20,177 bases of DNA from a virus: the IMG/VR virus record IMGVR_UViG_3300031673_008930, positions 1 to 20,177 of that record. One strand, given 5' to 3'. The notes under the pieces are model-generated. The model had not been told where the DNA came from and did no database searches. It was given only the letters and a program-made list of their open reading frames with translations. The stretch's first letter is position 1; the number at the start of each line of letters is the position of its first letter. A program made the position numbers and the translations under genes. Below, one piece after another: positions 1 through 6,523 of the stretch.

Positions 1-172
1 TGTAAAGGTCGTCTGCCTTTTGAAGCAGTTCCGGTTTTGCGCTAAGGGAATAGCTTCTCTGGTCTCCGATATCAAATTCTCCTTTACGGATAACTGAAGT
101 ATCGGCAGGGGCTATCCTAAGCGTTGCCTGTTCTGTAGCTTTTTTAAGTAATTCTTGCGCTTTAGTTTTCAT
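1..172 (-). CDS. Probable major capsid protein, N-terminal part (runs off left edge)
   Basis: The first 57 codons of a gene that continues beyond position 1; the product starts MKTKAQELLKKATEQ. It is too short to be in any list of long frames, but the start is well supported: an SD (GGGAGGTGA) lies 6 bases before the ATG, and the stop of the scaffold-like gene is only 2 bases upstream. The visible part is a charged helical N-terminus followed by a mixed segment, and no family motif can be seen. The call of major capsid protein rests on position: the order portal, protease, scaffold, capsid is standard in HK97-type and PBSX-like head modules. The strong SD also fits a highly made protein. That a real gene is present is near certain; its identity is inferred. 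It could instead be a decoration protein preceding the capsid gene. Confidence 0.6.
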   Translation of the reverse strand, partial: MKTKAQELLKKATEQATLRIAPADTSVIRKGEFDIGDQRSYSLSAKPELLQKADDLY

Positions 173-174
173 TG

Positions 175-936
175 TCAATCACCTCCCTTTAACTGAAATT
201 CGATTGCACCCTTACGTTCAAGGATTTCCATATATCTTTCCGGTGTGATTTCGGGCTTGGAAAGTTCTTCGATAATGCCTTCGAGTTCCGCGCAGAGTTC
301 TTTCTCTGTGTCGGTGAGCTCTTCGGCATCTTCGTCATCTTTCTTTTTCTTATCAGCGTTTGGAGCATCTGTACTTGGAGGGTCTTCAGCAGGTGGATCT
401 TCGGCAGGAGGCTCTTCTGGAGATTCCTTTGCGAAAGTCATCGATGCTTTAAACCCAACTGATGCAGCCATGTTTTCAACTACGGAAGCAAGGCCCTGGA
501 ATACTCCTTTAACGGTAGCTGCGCCTTCGCCGTAAACTGCATCGAATGCTCCAACCACTTCGTCAACAGGAGGACCTTCTGGAGTAGGTTCTGACTCTAG
601 GGCAACGTCATCTGACATTGGTTTAAACGATGGGGAGAATGAAAAACCAGCCATCTTTGAAATGTCTGATAATGCTTTGTTCATAGAGTTGATCGAGCCT
701 TTGATAAGGTTCTTCTTTTCCTTCTCTGACTCTTTCAATGATTCCAGAATCTCTTCTTTGCTTCCCTTTAACTCTGCTTCTTTCTTCGGATCTTCAAAGC
801 TTAATTCTTCGTCCATGTTGTTCACCTCCTTCTTTTCTTCACTCTTGAAGAAAACAAATTTCTTTTTTGTTGCCGGATGGTCTACCAAGCTTACTTCTTT
901 TACTACTACGTTTCTCCTTCTTCTTGCTTTATTCAT
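175..936 (-). CDS. Scaffold-like acidic head-assembly protein, with likely internal start
   Basis: A 253-aa protein between the prohead protease and the probable capsid gene, the usual place for a scaffold. Residues 10-30 carry a VSLVDHPA motif like the one near the end of S78-type prohead proteases, in a basic context. The rest is highly acidic and mostly helical by composition, with a Pro/Glu low-complexity run around residues 170-190 (EEPPAEDPPAEDPPSTDAP) and a Glu-rich tail. That composition fits a scaffold that is removed or cleaved. The start at 936 has AGGAGG eight bases upstream. A second start at Met41 (position 816) is preceded by AAGGAGGTGA, an exact complement of the 16S anti-SD, so a 213-aa form is probably also made. 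The alternative, a minor head protein, is less likely given the position. Family membership was not confirmed by search. Confidence 0.6.
   Translation of the reverse strand: MNKARRRRNVVVKEVSLVDHPATKKKFVFFKSEEKKEVNNMDEELSFEDPKKEAELKGSKEEILESLKESEKEKKNLIKGSINSMNKALSDISKMAGFSFSPSFKPMSDDVALESEPTPEGPPVDEVVGAFDAVYGEGAATVKGVFQGLASVVENMAASVGFKASMTFAKESPEEPPAEDPPAEDPPSTDAPNADKKKKDDEDAEELTDTEKELCAELEGIIEELSKPEITPERYMEILERKGAIEFQLKGGD
822..831 (-). promoter_or_regulatory. Internal ribosome binding site in the scaffold-like gene
   Basis: The minus strand reads AAGGAGGTGA, then six bases, then ATG (Met41 of the scaffold-like protein, position 816). It is a 10-base match to the anti-SD and is stronger than the SD of the annotated start at 936. 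It implies a nested 213-aa product lacking the basic VSLVDHPA N-terminus. Confidence 0.6.
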
Positions 937-952
937 TCATGTACCTCCTGAA

Positions 953-1008
953 AAAAACAAAAGCCGACAAGCACGGGTTATTCGTGCAAGTCAGCTTGGC
1001 TTGTTTTT
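953..1008 (-). terminator. Long hairpin with U-tract, three bases before the scaffold SD
   Basis: The arms are AAGCTGAC/GTCGGCTT and GCACG/CGTGC separated by a TT/TT mismatch, around a 7-base loop, with outer AAAAACAA/TTGTTTTT arms and a GCC bulge. On the minus strand it ends in a U-rich run, the form of an intrinsic terminator. It sits between the protease gene and the scaffold-like gene and almost touches the scaffold SD. It would therefore act as a terminator or attenuator, or as a stable 5' end, between the protease transcript and the scaffold-capsid transcript. The T-rich/A-rich flanks make it potentially bidirectional. Confidence 0.65.
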
Positions 1009-1131
1009 ATCGCTTGAAGATAAACTGTAAGTCATAGTAAGTAAATTCGCAATACTAGATAATTTTTTGTGTTATTTATAGTAACATCATAATTATCTAA
1101 ACCTGTCAAGTCTTTTTTGTTTATTGTCATA
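1009..1131 (-). promoter_or_regulatory. A+T-rich leader of the scaffold-capsid genes, possible promoter
   Basis: A noncoding A+T-rich gap lies between the protease stop and the hairpin. On the minus strand it contains TTGACA (1109-1104), but at 17 bases the -10 hexamer would be a poor TGTTAC. It also holds TATAAATA (1080-1073), which equals the core of T4-type late promoters. Either could drive the abundant scaffold and capsid transcript, but neither is convincing alone. A 32-codon frame (1032-1130) also fits here, without an SD at a useful distance. Confidence 0.3.
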
Positions 1132-2205
1132 TTAAGTTGCAAGGCCTCCTATGCTGAACCCGGTTAGTCCTGACTCCTTAACCATCTGCCATTCCTTGTC
1201 ATTACGCACCTTTACTGCCATTACCCATGAGCCTTTCTTGATTTTCTGGTCGTACATTTCAAAGTCGCATGGAGCGATAAAGTTTTGCGCTATTCCGAGG
1301 TTCCAGTGTGATTCCCAGTCTTTGGATAGTTCGTCTGACATTACTGGAGTCTGTCTGCCGAGACGGTCCTGATGCTGTACGGTTAGGATCTGGTAGTCTT
1401 CCATGAACTTGTACATGGCGTTTTCTATCTCTAATTCATCGAACCAGTCGCCCTGAGAGTCTATGTAGTATGGTTCGAGAACTACACCGTAAACTACCCT
1501 TCGCTCTTCGTCCATCTTGAAAAATGGTGCTGTAGATGTGAAGTGTCCGTTCTTTTCGAGCATGAGCTGTGGACCACCGGCAGGGAATATAACGAGTGAT
1601 ACTCCCTTGAAAACTATCTTTGATGCCTTTGCATTGTTTTCCTGGATGGAAAGGCGCGGACTTATACCGAAACGCATTATACCCTGACGTCTCTGATAGT
1701 CGATGAGTTTTGCGATACGTTCATCGGCAAGGTAGATATCTGCCCTGAGGACTTTATCTGCTTCATCCCATCGTGTGTTTTCAAAGTGACCTACCCATTT
1801 CCACGTTCCTTCTTCGAGGTCGTCATGGTCGCAGAAGACAGAGTTCTTGTGACGGACTTCGGGGTCGTCTCCTTCGTGGATTTCTTGCTGTAAGTACGGG
1901 ATTGAAAGCTTTATCTCTTCGGCGCTGTATAATATGCCGTTTGCCTCACCTTCCCGCAGGAGAACTTCGTCTTTCATAACGTATGGAATTTCTATTTCTG
2001 ACTTCTGTTCCTGTTCCTTGCGAACCCACTTATCTCCTTCCTTTAAATATGCTTTCTTGAACATAGTCCAGGCGTAACCACCTGGAGACTGCATGTCTGC
2101 AGACTTTCCCTGGTCGTAGTATTTCGCCCAGACGTTAGCTTGCGGAAGGTCGAGTCCTGCAGTCTTTAATGCTTGCGGTACATCTTTAAATACAGACCAA
2201 GGCAT
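1132..2205 (-). CDS. Prohead protease: ChaB-like N-terminus, protease-like domain, XkdF domain
   Basis: A 357-aa protein with three parts. Residues 1-65 look like the ChaB-like segment often found at the N-terminus of phage XkdF proteins (AWTMFKKAYLKEGDKWV). Residues about 75-215 resemble an S78-type prohead protease core, with a candidate catalytic His127 (FCDHDD), Ser182 (GISPRLSI) and the following strand FKGVSLVIFPAG. Residues about 234-357 match the XkdF putative serine protease domain: YGVVLEPYYIDSQGDW at the start, His278 (VQHQD) and Ser351 (TGFSIGG) at the end. The expected role is cleavage of scaffold and capsid N-termini during head maturation. The start is chosen because CGGAGGTGA lies just upstream and the ATG directly follows the stop of the 70-aa gene. 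Two protease-like domains in one chain are unusual; one may be inactive or structural. Confidence 0.8.
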   Translation of the reverse strand: MPWSVFKDVPQALKTAGLDLPQANVWAKYYDQGKSADMQSPGGYAWTMFKKAYLKEGDKWVRKEQEQKSEIEIPYVMKDEVLLREGEANGILYSAEEIKLSIPYLQQEIHEGDDPEVRHKNSVFCDHDDLEEGTWKWVGHFENTRWDEADKVLRADIYLADERIAKLIDYQRRQGIMRFGISPRLSIQENNAKASKIVFKGVSLVIFPAGGPQLMLEKNGHFTSTAPFFKMDEERRVVYGVVLEPYYIDSQGDWFDELEIENAMYKFMEDYQILTVQHQDRLGRQTPVMSDELSKDWESHWNLGIAQNFIAPCDFEMYDQKIKKGSWVMAVKVRNDKEWQMVKESGLTGFSIGGLAT

Positions 2206-2418
2206 TTACTTCACCTCCGTATTTCTTATTACATCGTCCTTCTTTTTTGGTTTAAGGAGTTTCTTTGGTATCCACTCAGCTCCATTTTCGGCAGAGCTGT
2301 CCATTCCGTTACTCTCAAGGACTACTGAGATCTCGGAAAGTATTTTCCGGTAAAGATCGTTTGATATTTCAACTGTTTCGTCTTTTATTATTACTACCTG
2401 CGGATCAAGGGTTTCCAT
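2206..2418 (-). CDS. Small hypothetical protein, 70 aa
   Basis: I do not recognise this protein. It is short, with an acidic first half (METLDPQVVIIKDETVEIS) and a lysine-rich C-terminus (KKLLKPKKKDD), no cysteines and no membrane segment. Its TAA is immediately followed by the ATG of the protease, and the protease SD lies within its last codons, so the two are probably translationally coupled. GGAG lies about nine bases before its own start. It could be a head-assembly cofactor or protease partner, but that is only a guess from position. That it is a real gene is supported by the compact spacing on both sides. Confidence 0.6.
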   Translation of the reverse strand: METLDPQVVIIKDETVEISNDLYRKILSEISVVLESNGMDSSAENGAEWIPKKLLKPKKKDDVIRNTEVK

Positions 2419-2422
2419 TTAT

Positions 2423-2833
2423 CTACTCCGGTGCTACGTTAAACTCTACGTTGAAGTTTGTGCAGTCTGACGGAGGAACGGTATCTTCGATTAATATCGT
2501 TGCGCATGCTTCGTCACTGTCACCGCTCTCGTTTTCATTGACATCTGTAGCGCTTACCCTATAGCACTTTAAGGTTTCAACTTCAACGGGAACTACTATT
2601 ACTTCGCTGTGAGTTAGGTTCTCTACCGGGTTTCCCTGATAGGTAAAGGGAACATCGTATTCAACTCCTGTTGCAATACTTATTGGCGGTCCTGACATTT
2701 CCTTGATTGTGTAATGGGCTATGTCTGCAGGTACGTTATGCGTCCATGAAAAGTTCAGAGTTGCATCAGCACCATAGCTTACGCCATACATTAAAAATAA
2801 ACAGGTAATGAGTAGTAAACATTTTTTCATCAT
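2423..2833 (-). CDS. Secreted single FN3-domain protein
   Basis: A 136-aa product with a Sec signal peptide (MMKKCLLLITCLFLMYGVSYGA, cleavage likely after YGA) followed by one fibronectin type III domain. FN3 hallmarks are the LNFSWTHN strand with Trp, the ADIAHYTI strand, and the CYRVSATDVNENESGDSDEAC segment, equivalent to the usual Y-x-V-x-A-x-D-x-x-G-x-E-S. Two cysteines flank that segment and could pair outside the cytoplasm. The start at 2833 is chosen over an ATG at 2839 because the SD (AAAGGAG) abuts the latter and is six bases from the former. It sits between the methylase fusion and the 70-aa gene inside the head module, so it behaves like a moron gene. Its role is unknown: surface exclusion, adhesion or a periplasmic function are all possible. 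Confidence 0.7.
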   Translation of the reverse strand: MMKKCLLLITCLFLMYGVSYGADATLNFSWTHNVPADIAHYTIKEMSGPPISIATGVEYDVPFTYQGNPVENLTHSEVIVVPVEVETLKCYRVSATDVNENESGDSDEACATILIEDTVPPSDCTNFNVEFNVAPE

Positions 2834-2846
2834 GGCCATCTCCTTT

Positions 2847-4451
2847 TTATTTAGCGTCTCTTACTTTGCTGCGGTTGTCAAACGGATAATTTGCTACGAG
2901 AAGTTCTGTCTTGTTTATCACCCCCCTCCAGGGATTAGCCTGGCTGCGAAGTTTTATGAAGCGCTGATAGAATCCGGTGAATATGTTACGACCTTGTTTT
3001 TCGTAAGTGAGCAGGAACTTTCCCTTTATGCTCTTTAGTATTTCCTGCATGGCAACAGGATCTATCTGGTATTTCCACGGGTACTGAGCGTTTGGATAGG
3101 GAGGGTCGATGAAGTGGAAGGTGTCTTTGGCATCACCTTTCCTGATTGCGTTTTCGTAAGAGTCGTTCATTATTTCTACATTTTTAAGTCTTTCGCGGAC
3201 CGGTGCAATACGCTTACATATTGTATGCGTTCTTCCGTCTGACACAGCGTTGTAACTTTTCATAAAACCGACATCTGAAAATCGTTTCAAGTACATTATT
3301 CTGTAAAACCTCTTGGAGCTGTTTTCCTTTTGTCCCGGTGTCAACTTATTATGATCAACCTTATCGGGAGTTTGGCTATCGCCAGAACTGCCTTTCGGTT
3401 TCTCATCATCGTTGAACCCGAAATCAAAAGCTCCCTCTGACTTTTCCATGAACTGCTTTTGTTCGCTTTTTAATTGTTCGAACTGTTTCTTGCTTGACTT
3501 CCAGTTAAATCGTTCGAGGGTTGCGATGTCTTCGTCTGTGCAGGTCTGGATGTACTTGTAAAGGAAGTAGATCTCCGGATCTCTGTCACAAACTATTTCG
3601 TGCGGTGATGGATCTTTCTTGAAAAAGAGTGAGCCGCCACCCATGAAGCATTCTACGTAAGTCTGGTGAGGTGGCATGAAGCGGAGTAAGTGTTTGAGCA
3701 TAAAGCGTTTACCGCCGGGAGAGCCGAACGGCTGACGAACGGATAGGGTTTCGTCAAGCTCGTCTATGTCCATTGAATAGCCGTGGTAAGCGAGGACAAC
3801 ATCCATGCCATCGGTGTAAGGCTGGATTGCCTTGTAGAGCCTGTCTCTTCCCATCTGTACGCATTGCTTGCCGAATGCCGTGAAGATAGCTTCCTGTACG
3901 CCGTATTTCTTGCAGAGGGAGATCTGATTGAGCAGGGAAACGTATTGGCGTTTGCTGTACGTTCCTTCTGTTGTTATATTGTCCTTGAAGGAATAGCCGT
4001 TTCCTATGAAGAGATCTGCTTTCTTTAAACCTTCTAGGTCGTCCGGACAGAATTCCGGTGCGTAGAGGACTGTCTTTCCGTACACGCTGAACATGACTGA
4101 CGAGCCGTTTACTTCAACGTCTTCTATGTCACCGAGAGATCCCCTGCTGTATTTTTCTGTAACTGTTGCGTCATACTTGAACAGCTTTGATAGCGGTTCG
4201 TGGTCTTCCGGATAGGCACATACTTTTTGCTTGTCACGTTTCATTATGCCGTAAGCGTGTTCCGGTTCCGGAGAGGTCAGGAAGATCATGTCTGGATTGA
4301 GCAGGCTTACTTTATCAACCCAGTCCTCGCCACAGTTAAGCATCATTCTCTTGCCTTGAGAGTCAACTACTACAGTTGAATCTGCCTGGCAGTCTGATGA
4401 CTTGACAAGAGACCTGTCTCCCTTGCAGCCTAGAAATCTTAAAGTAATCAT
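2847..4451 (-). CDS. Metallo-beta-lactamase-like domain fused to D12-class DNA adenine methylase
   Basis: A 534-aa fusion. Residues 1-225 resemble a metallo-beta-lactamase fold (opening ITLRFLGCKGDRS, then LLNPDMIFLTSPEPEHAYGI where HxHxDH would be). The metal ligands are mostly replaced there: S-P-E-P-E-H. Residues 240-534 are a Dam-like N6-adenine methyltransferase: SPGGKRFMLKHLLRFMPPHQTY and ECFMGGGSLFF (SAM-binding motif I, residues 267-277), CDRD at 288-291, and the catalytic DPPY at 449-452. A charged Lys/Glu/Asp linker (about 318-380) lies in the region of the target-recognition domain. The expected activity is methylation of adenine in phage DNA, protecting it from restriction or controlling packaging. 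The recognition site cannot be read from sequence. AAGGA lies eight bases before the ATG. The neighbours are a lipoprotein gene and the FN3 gene. Confidence 0.82.
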   Translation of the reverse strand: MITLRFLGCKGDRSLVKSSDCQADSTVVVDSQGKRMMLNCGEDWVDKVSLLNPDMIFLTSPEPEHAYGIMKRDKQKVCAYPEDHEPLSKLFKYDATVTEKYSRGSLGDIEDVEVNGSSVMFSVYGKTVLYAPEFCPDDLEGLKKADLFIGNGYSFKDNITTEGTYSKRQYVSLLNQISLCKKYGVQEAIFTAFGKQCVQMGRDRLYKAIQPYTDGMDVVLAYHGYSMDIDELDETLSVRQPFGSPGGKRFMLKHLLRFMPPHQTYVECFMGGGSLFFKKDPSPHEIVCDRDPEIYFLYKYIQTCTDEDIATLERFNWKSSKKQFEQLKSEQKQFMEKSEGAFDFGFNDDEKPKGSSGDSQTPDKVDHNKLTPGQKENSSKRFYRIMYLKRFSDVGFMKSYNAVSDGRTHTICKRIAPVRERLKNVEIMNDSYENAIRKGDAKDTFHFIDPPYPNAQYPWKYQIDPVAMQEILKSIKGKFLLTYEKQGRNIFTGFYQRFIKLRSQANPWRGVINKTELLVANYPFDNRSKVRDAK

Positions 4452-4484
4452 AGTGGTATTCCTTTATGTTACTAATTTGTGTTG

Positions 4485-4910
4485 CTATTCAACGATTACT
4501 ATTTCCTTATCTGTATCTTTTGAGTCTTCGAGGAATTCAGCGTAACCTGTAACTGCCTCCTGTCCGTAAAGCATGGTGTCGGTAACTCCGGTTCCCTTAT
4601 TGAACATATCTATGGAAACGTCAAGAACGATAGTTGCGTCTGGAGCGAGAAGCATTCTTGTGCTGTTGAGATAGCCGAATGACAGTTTAAATACAGAGAA
4701 ACCGCCTGTTCCCGGAACTGGAATCTCCATGTCTCCGCCAACTCCCTTGTTTACATATATGGTGTTGTAGCCATCTGCTGTCTGGAGCTGACCGAATGAG
4801 AACCAGCCACCTTCTTCAACTGATCCGTCAGGACGTATAGTTTTCATGGGACCGACAGTGCATGATGCAAGTACTGAAGCGCAAAGAAGTAATAATAATA
4901 AACTTTTCAT
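4485..4910 (-). CDS. Predicted lipoprotein, 141 aa
   Basis: The N-terminus is a lipoprotein signal: MKSLLLLLLCASVLASC with lipobox LASC and lipidated Cys17. The mature part is about 125 residues of beta-rich, Gly-rich sequence with no recognised domain (for example GGWFSFGQLQTADGYNTI and PGTGGFSVFKLSFGYL). It would be anchored in a host membrane. A strong GGGAGGT lies seven bases before the ATG, overlapping the stop of the portal gene. A lipoprotein beside the portal gene suggests a moron such as a superinfection-exclusion protein, but nothing in the sequence proves that. The signal and gene call are firm; the role is unknown. Confidence 0.75.
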   Translation of the reverse strand: MKSLLLLLLCASVLASCTVGPMKTIRPDGSVEEGGWFSFGQLQTADGYNTIYVNKGVGGDMEIPVPGTGGFSVFKLSFGYLNSTRMLLAPDATIVLDVSIDMFNKGTGVTDTMLYGQEAVTGYAEFLEDSKDTDKEIVIVE

Positions 4911-4912
4911 AG

Positions 4913-6208
4913 CTACCTCCCCTTGTTCTTTGTTATCCTTGCCTGATTGAATATCCTGATGGGCTGGCCGTCTGCACTCGGAGTTCTTTCAACGTGAGAG
5001 GACGTTCCCATTGGAGTCCGTGTTCCCTTTCGTGGCCACCATGTATTTCCCCATGATACAGGAGGAAGCTTGTGTTCTGCGCGTATTTCGTTTATAGTTT
5101 TAATTCCGGAGTCTGTGTACTGCGCATCTATCTTTGCCTGAACTTCCCTTTCTTCTTTGAGGGCTTCTATGTCGTCAAGGTTGTACTTTGCCTTGATGTT
5201 TTCTTTTCCTTCGAGCTGTTTGAGCTTGGTAATCCTGCTCTGTGTCTTTTTAAGTTTAGGAGATATGGTTCCTTCGTAGAACAGTTTCTTTTGCTGGTGA
5301 GCGGTAGCGTAATTGGAATGCTCCATGAGACCGAACAGGATAGGGAATACTCCCATTGCAGCAAACACTTCTTCCCGGGCCTGCTTGCGAAGTTCTATGA
5401 ATGCCATTTCTCTGTGAGTTGGTGAGATCTCTTTGTACTTAAGACCTTCCTGAAGTACGGCAGTTGTCCATGCATTTGAATAGCTTCCGTACCTTGAACC
5501 GAATGATTCTTCGAGACGGTCTATTGCATCAGTTGAAAGATGCCTGTCTGTTTCAAGGACACCACCGATACGAGCGCCCATACGGAAGAAGTTTCTATTG
5601 TAAGCAAGGGCGTAGAGATCTATGGTCATGGTTTGGGTTGTGGGAGTTATGGGAGAGAAACCGTAGAGCTCTGATATAGGATTGAAATAGCTGAAGTGAA
5701 GTATCTCGCTTGGTTCGAATGTTATTTCGCTTCCGTTCATCGTGTAGATGTATTTACCGACAAGTTTCTTTGGATCTCCGACAACTTTCATGCGGTCAGG
5801 ACGGAGCGGATAGATCTCTTTTATCTTGTTGTTCTCACGGACGAGTTCCCAGTATGCGTTTCCGGTTAGTTCGAGGAATGAGTAGGTTGCTTCCCATATA
5901 TCGTACTCGTCATTGATCGGGTTTGGGTTCTGAAGAACTTTTTTGAGTTCGTCTTCCGGAAGCTCCTTGGCTTCTTTTCCAAGTCCTTCATAGAACTTAA
6001 GCTCTACACCTGCTGCTGCGTTAGCTATTACGTATACACTTGCGTAAGTCCATGTGTACTTTGCATATGTATAGATGTGCTCTTCCATATCGGAAGGTAC
6101 GCTTGGAAATGCGTATTCCTGAGAAACAAGCTGAGTTGTCTTTGATTCTTTCGCTAACTGCCGTGGAGCTATAATCTGCCTGTTGCTCTTTATAAGCTGT
6201 GTTCCCAT
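4913..6208 (-). CDS. Phage portal protein, HK97 family
   Basis: A 431-aa protein of the usual portal size. Family features include the early strand EELPEDELKKVLQNPNP, the ELTGNAYWELVRE segment, PLRPDRMKVV, and the stretch from EPSEILHFSYFNP through LYGFSPITP to NFFRMGARIGGVLETD. Further on are the crown/stem region FAAMGVFPILFGLMEH with SNYATAHQQKKLFYEGTISP, then a charged C-terminal tail. It forms the dodecameric ring at the capsid vertex through which DNA enters and leaves. The gene follows the terminase and the small 103-aa gene, as expected. GGAG is upstream of both a GTG at 6211 (five bases) and the ATG at 6208 (eight bases); I chose the ATG. Identity is secure and only the exact start is open. 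Confidence 0.93.
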   Translation of the reverse strand: MGTQLIKSNRQIIAPRQLAKESKTTQLVSQEYAFPSVPSDMEEHIYTYAKYTWTYASVYVIANAAAGVELKFYEGLGKEAKELPEDELKKVLQNPNPINDEYDIWEATYSFLELTGNAYWELVRENNKIKEIYPLRPDRMKVVGDPKKLVGKYIYTMNGSEITFEPSEILHFSYFNPISELYGFSPITPTTQTMTIDLYALAYNRNFFRMGARIGGVLETDRHLSTDAIDRLEESFGSRYGSYSNAWTTAVLQEGLKYKEISPTHREMAFIELRKQAREEVFAAMGVFPILFGLMEHSNYATAHQQKKLFYEGTISPKLKKTQSRITKLKQLEGKENIKAKYNLDDIEALKEEREVQAKIDAQYTDSGIKTINEIRAEHKLPPVSWGNTWWPRKGTRTPMGTSSHVERTPSADGQPIRIFNQARITKNKGR

Positions 6209-6211
6209 CAC

Positions 6212-6523
6212 TTATTCTCCGGTTCCGAAAATCTGGACGAGAGATCCAGATACATTTGATGTTATATAAAATGGTGATAAATATCTGTTTGTTCCTACGT
6301 CTATGGAGATTGCTTCTCCTACGTCTATTGCTATGGAGTTTGTTACGTTTACGTCAATGTTCCCTATGAATAGCATGCCTACGTTTGATGGATGAGACTT
6401 TATTGTTATGGAATGGAACTTGTGTTGCGGTCCTACCTCTATAGACTTTCCGGCTTCGAATATTTTTATCTGCATGGTGATGAGCTGTATTGTTTTGGGT
6501 TTGAATCGATCAAGGAATCTCAT
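6212..6523 (-). CDS. Small beta-rich protein between terminase and portal, 103 aa
   Basis: I do not recognise this protein. It is dominated by short hydrophobic strands with alternating Ile/Val and Asn/Asp (NVTNSIAIDVGEAISIDVG), so a small beta-sandwich is likely. There is no signal peptide or membrane segment. It overlaps the end of the terminase gene by 14 bases and ends one base before the portal start region, so it is translationally coupled to both. GGAGA lies upstream of the ATG at 6523; MQIKIF (Met17) is a possible later start. Position suggests a head or head-tail component, but this is inference. Confidence 0.6.
   Translation of the reverse strand: MRFLDRFKPKTIQLITMQIKIFEAGKSIEVGPQHKFHSITIKSHPSNVGMLFIGNIDVNVTNSIAIDVGEAISIDVGTNRYLSPFYITSNVSGSLVQIFGTGE

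Noticed and set aside
245-535. Ser-rich plus-strand frame opposite the scaffold-like gene
   Set aside because: It mirrors Glu/Pro-rich codons of the minus-strand gene; no SD, and the low complexity comes from the opposite strand.
1032-1130. 32-codon minus-strand frame (MTINKKDLTGLDNYDV) just after the protease stop
   Set aside because: The only SD is about 15 bases away, and the region is A+T-rich where short open frames are common. It remains possible but cannot be supported.
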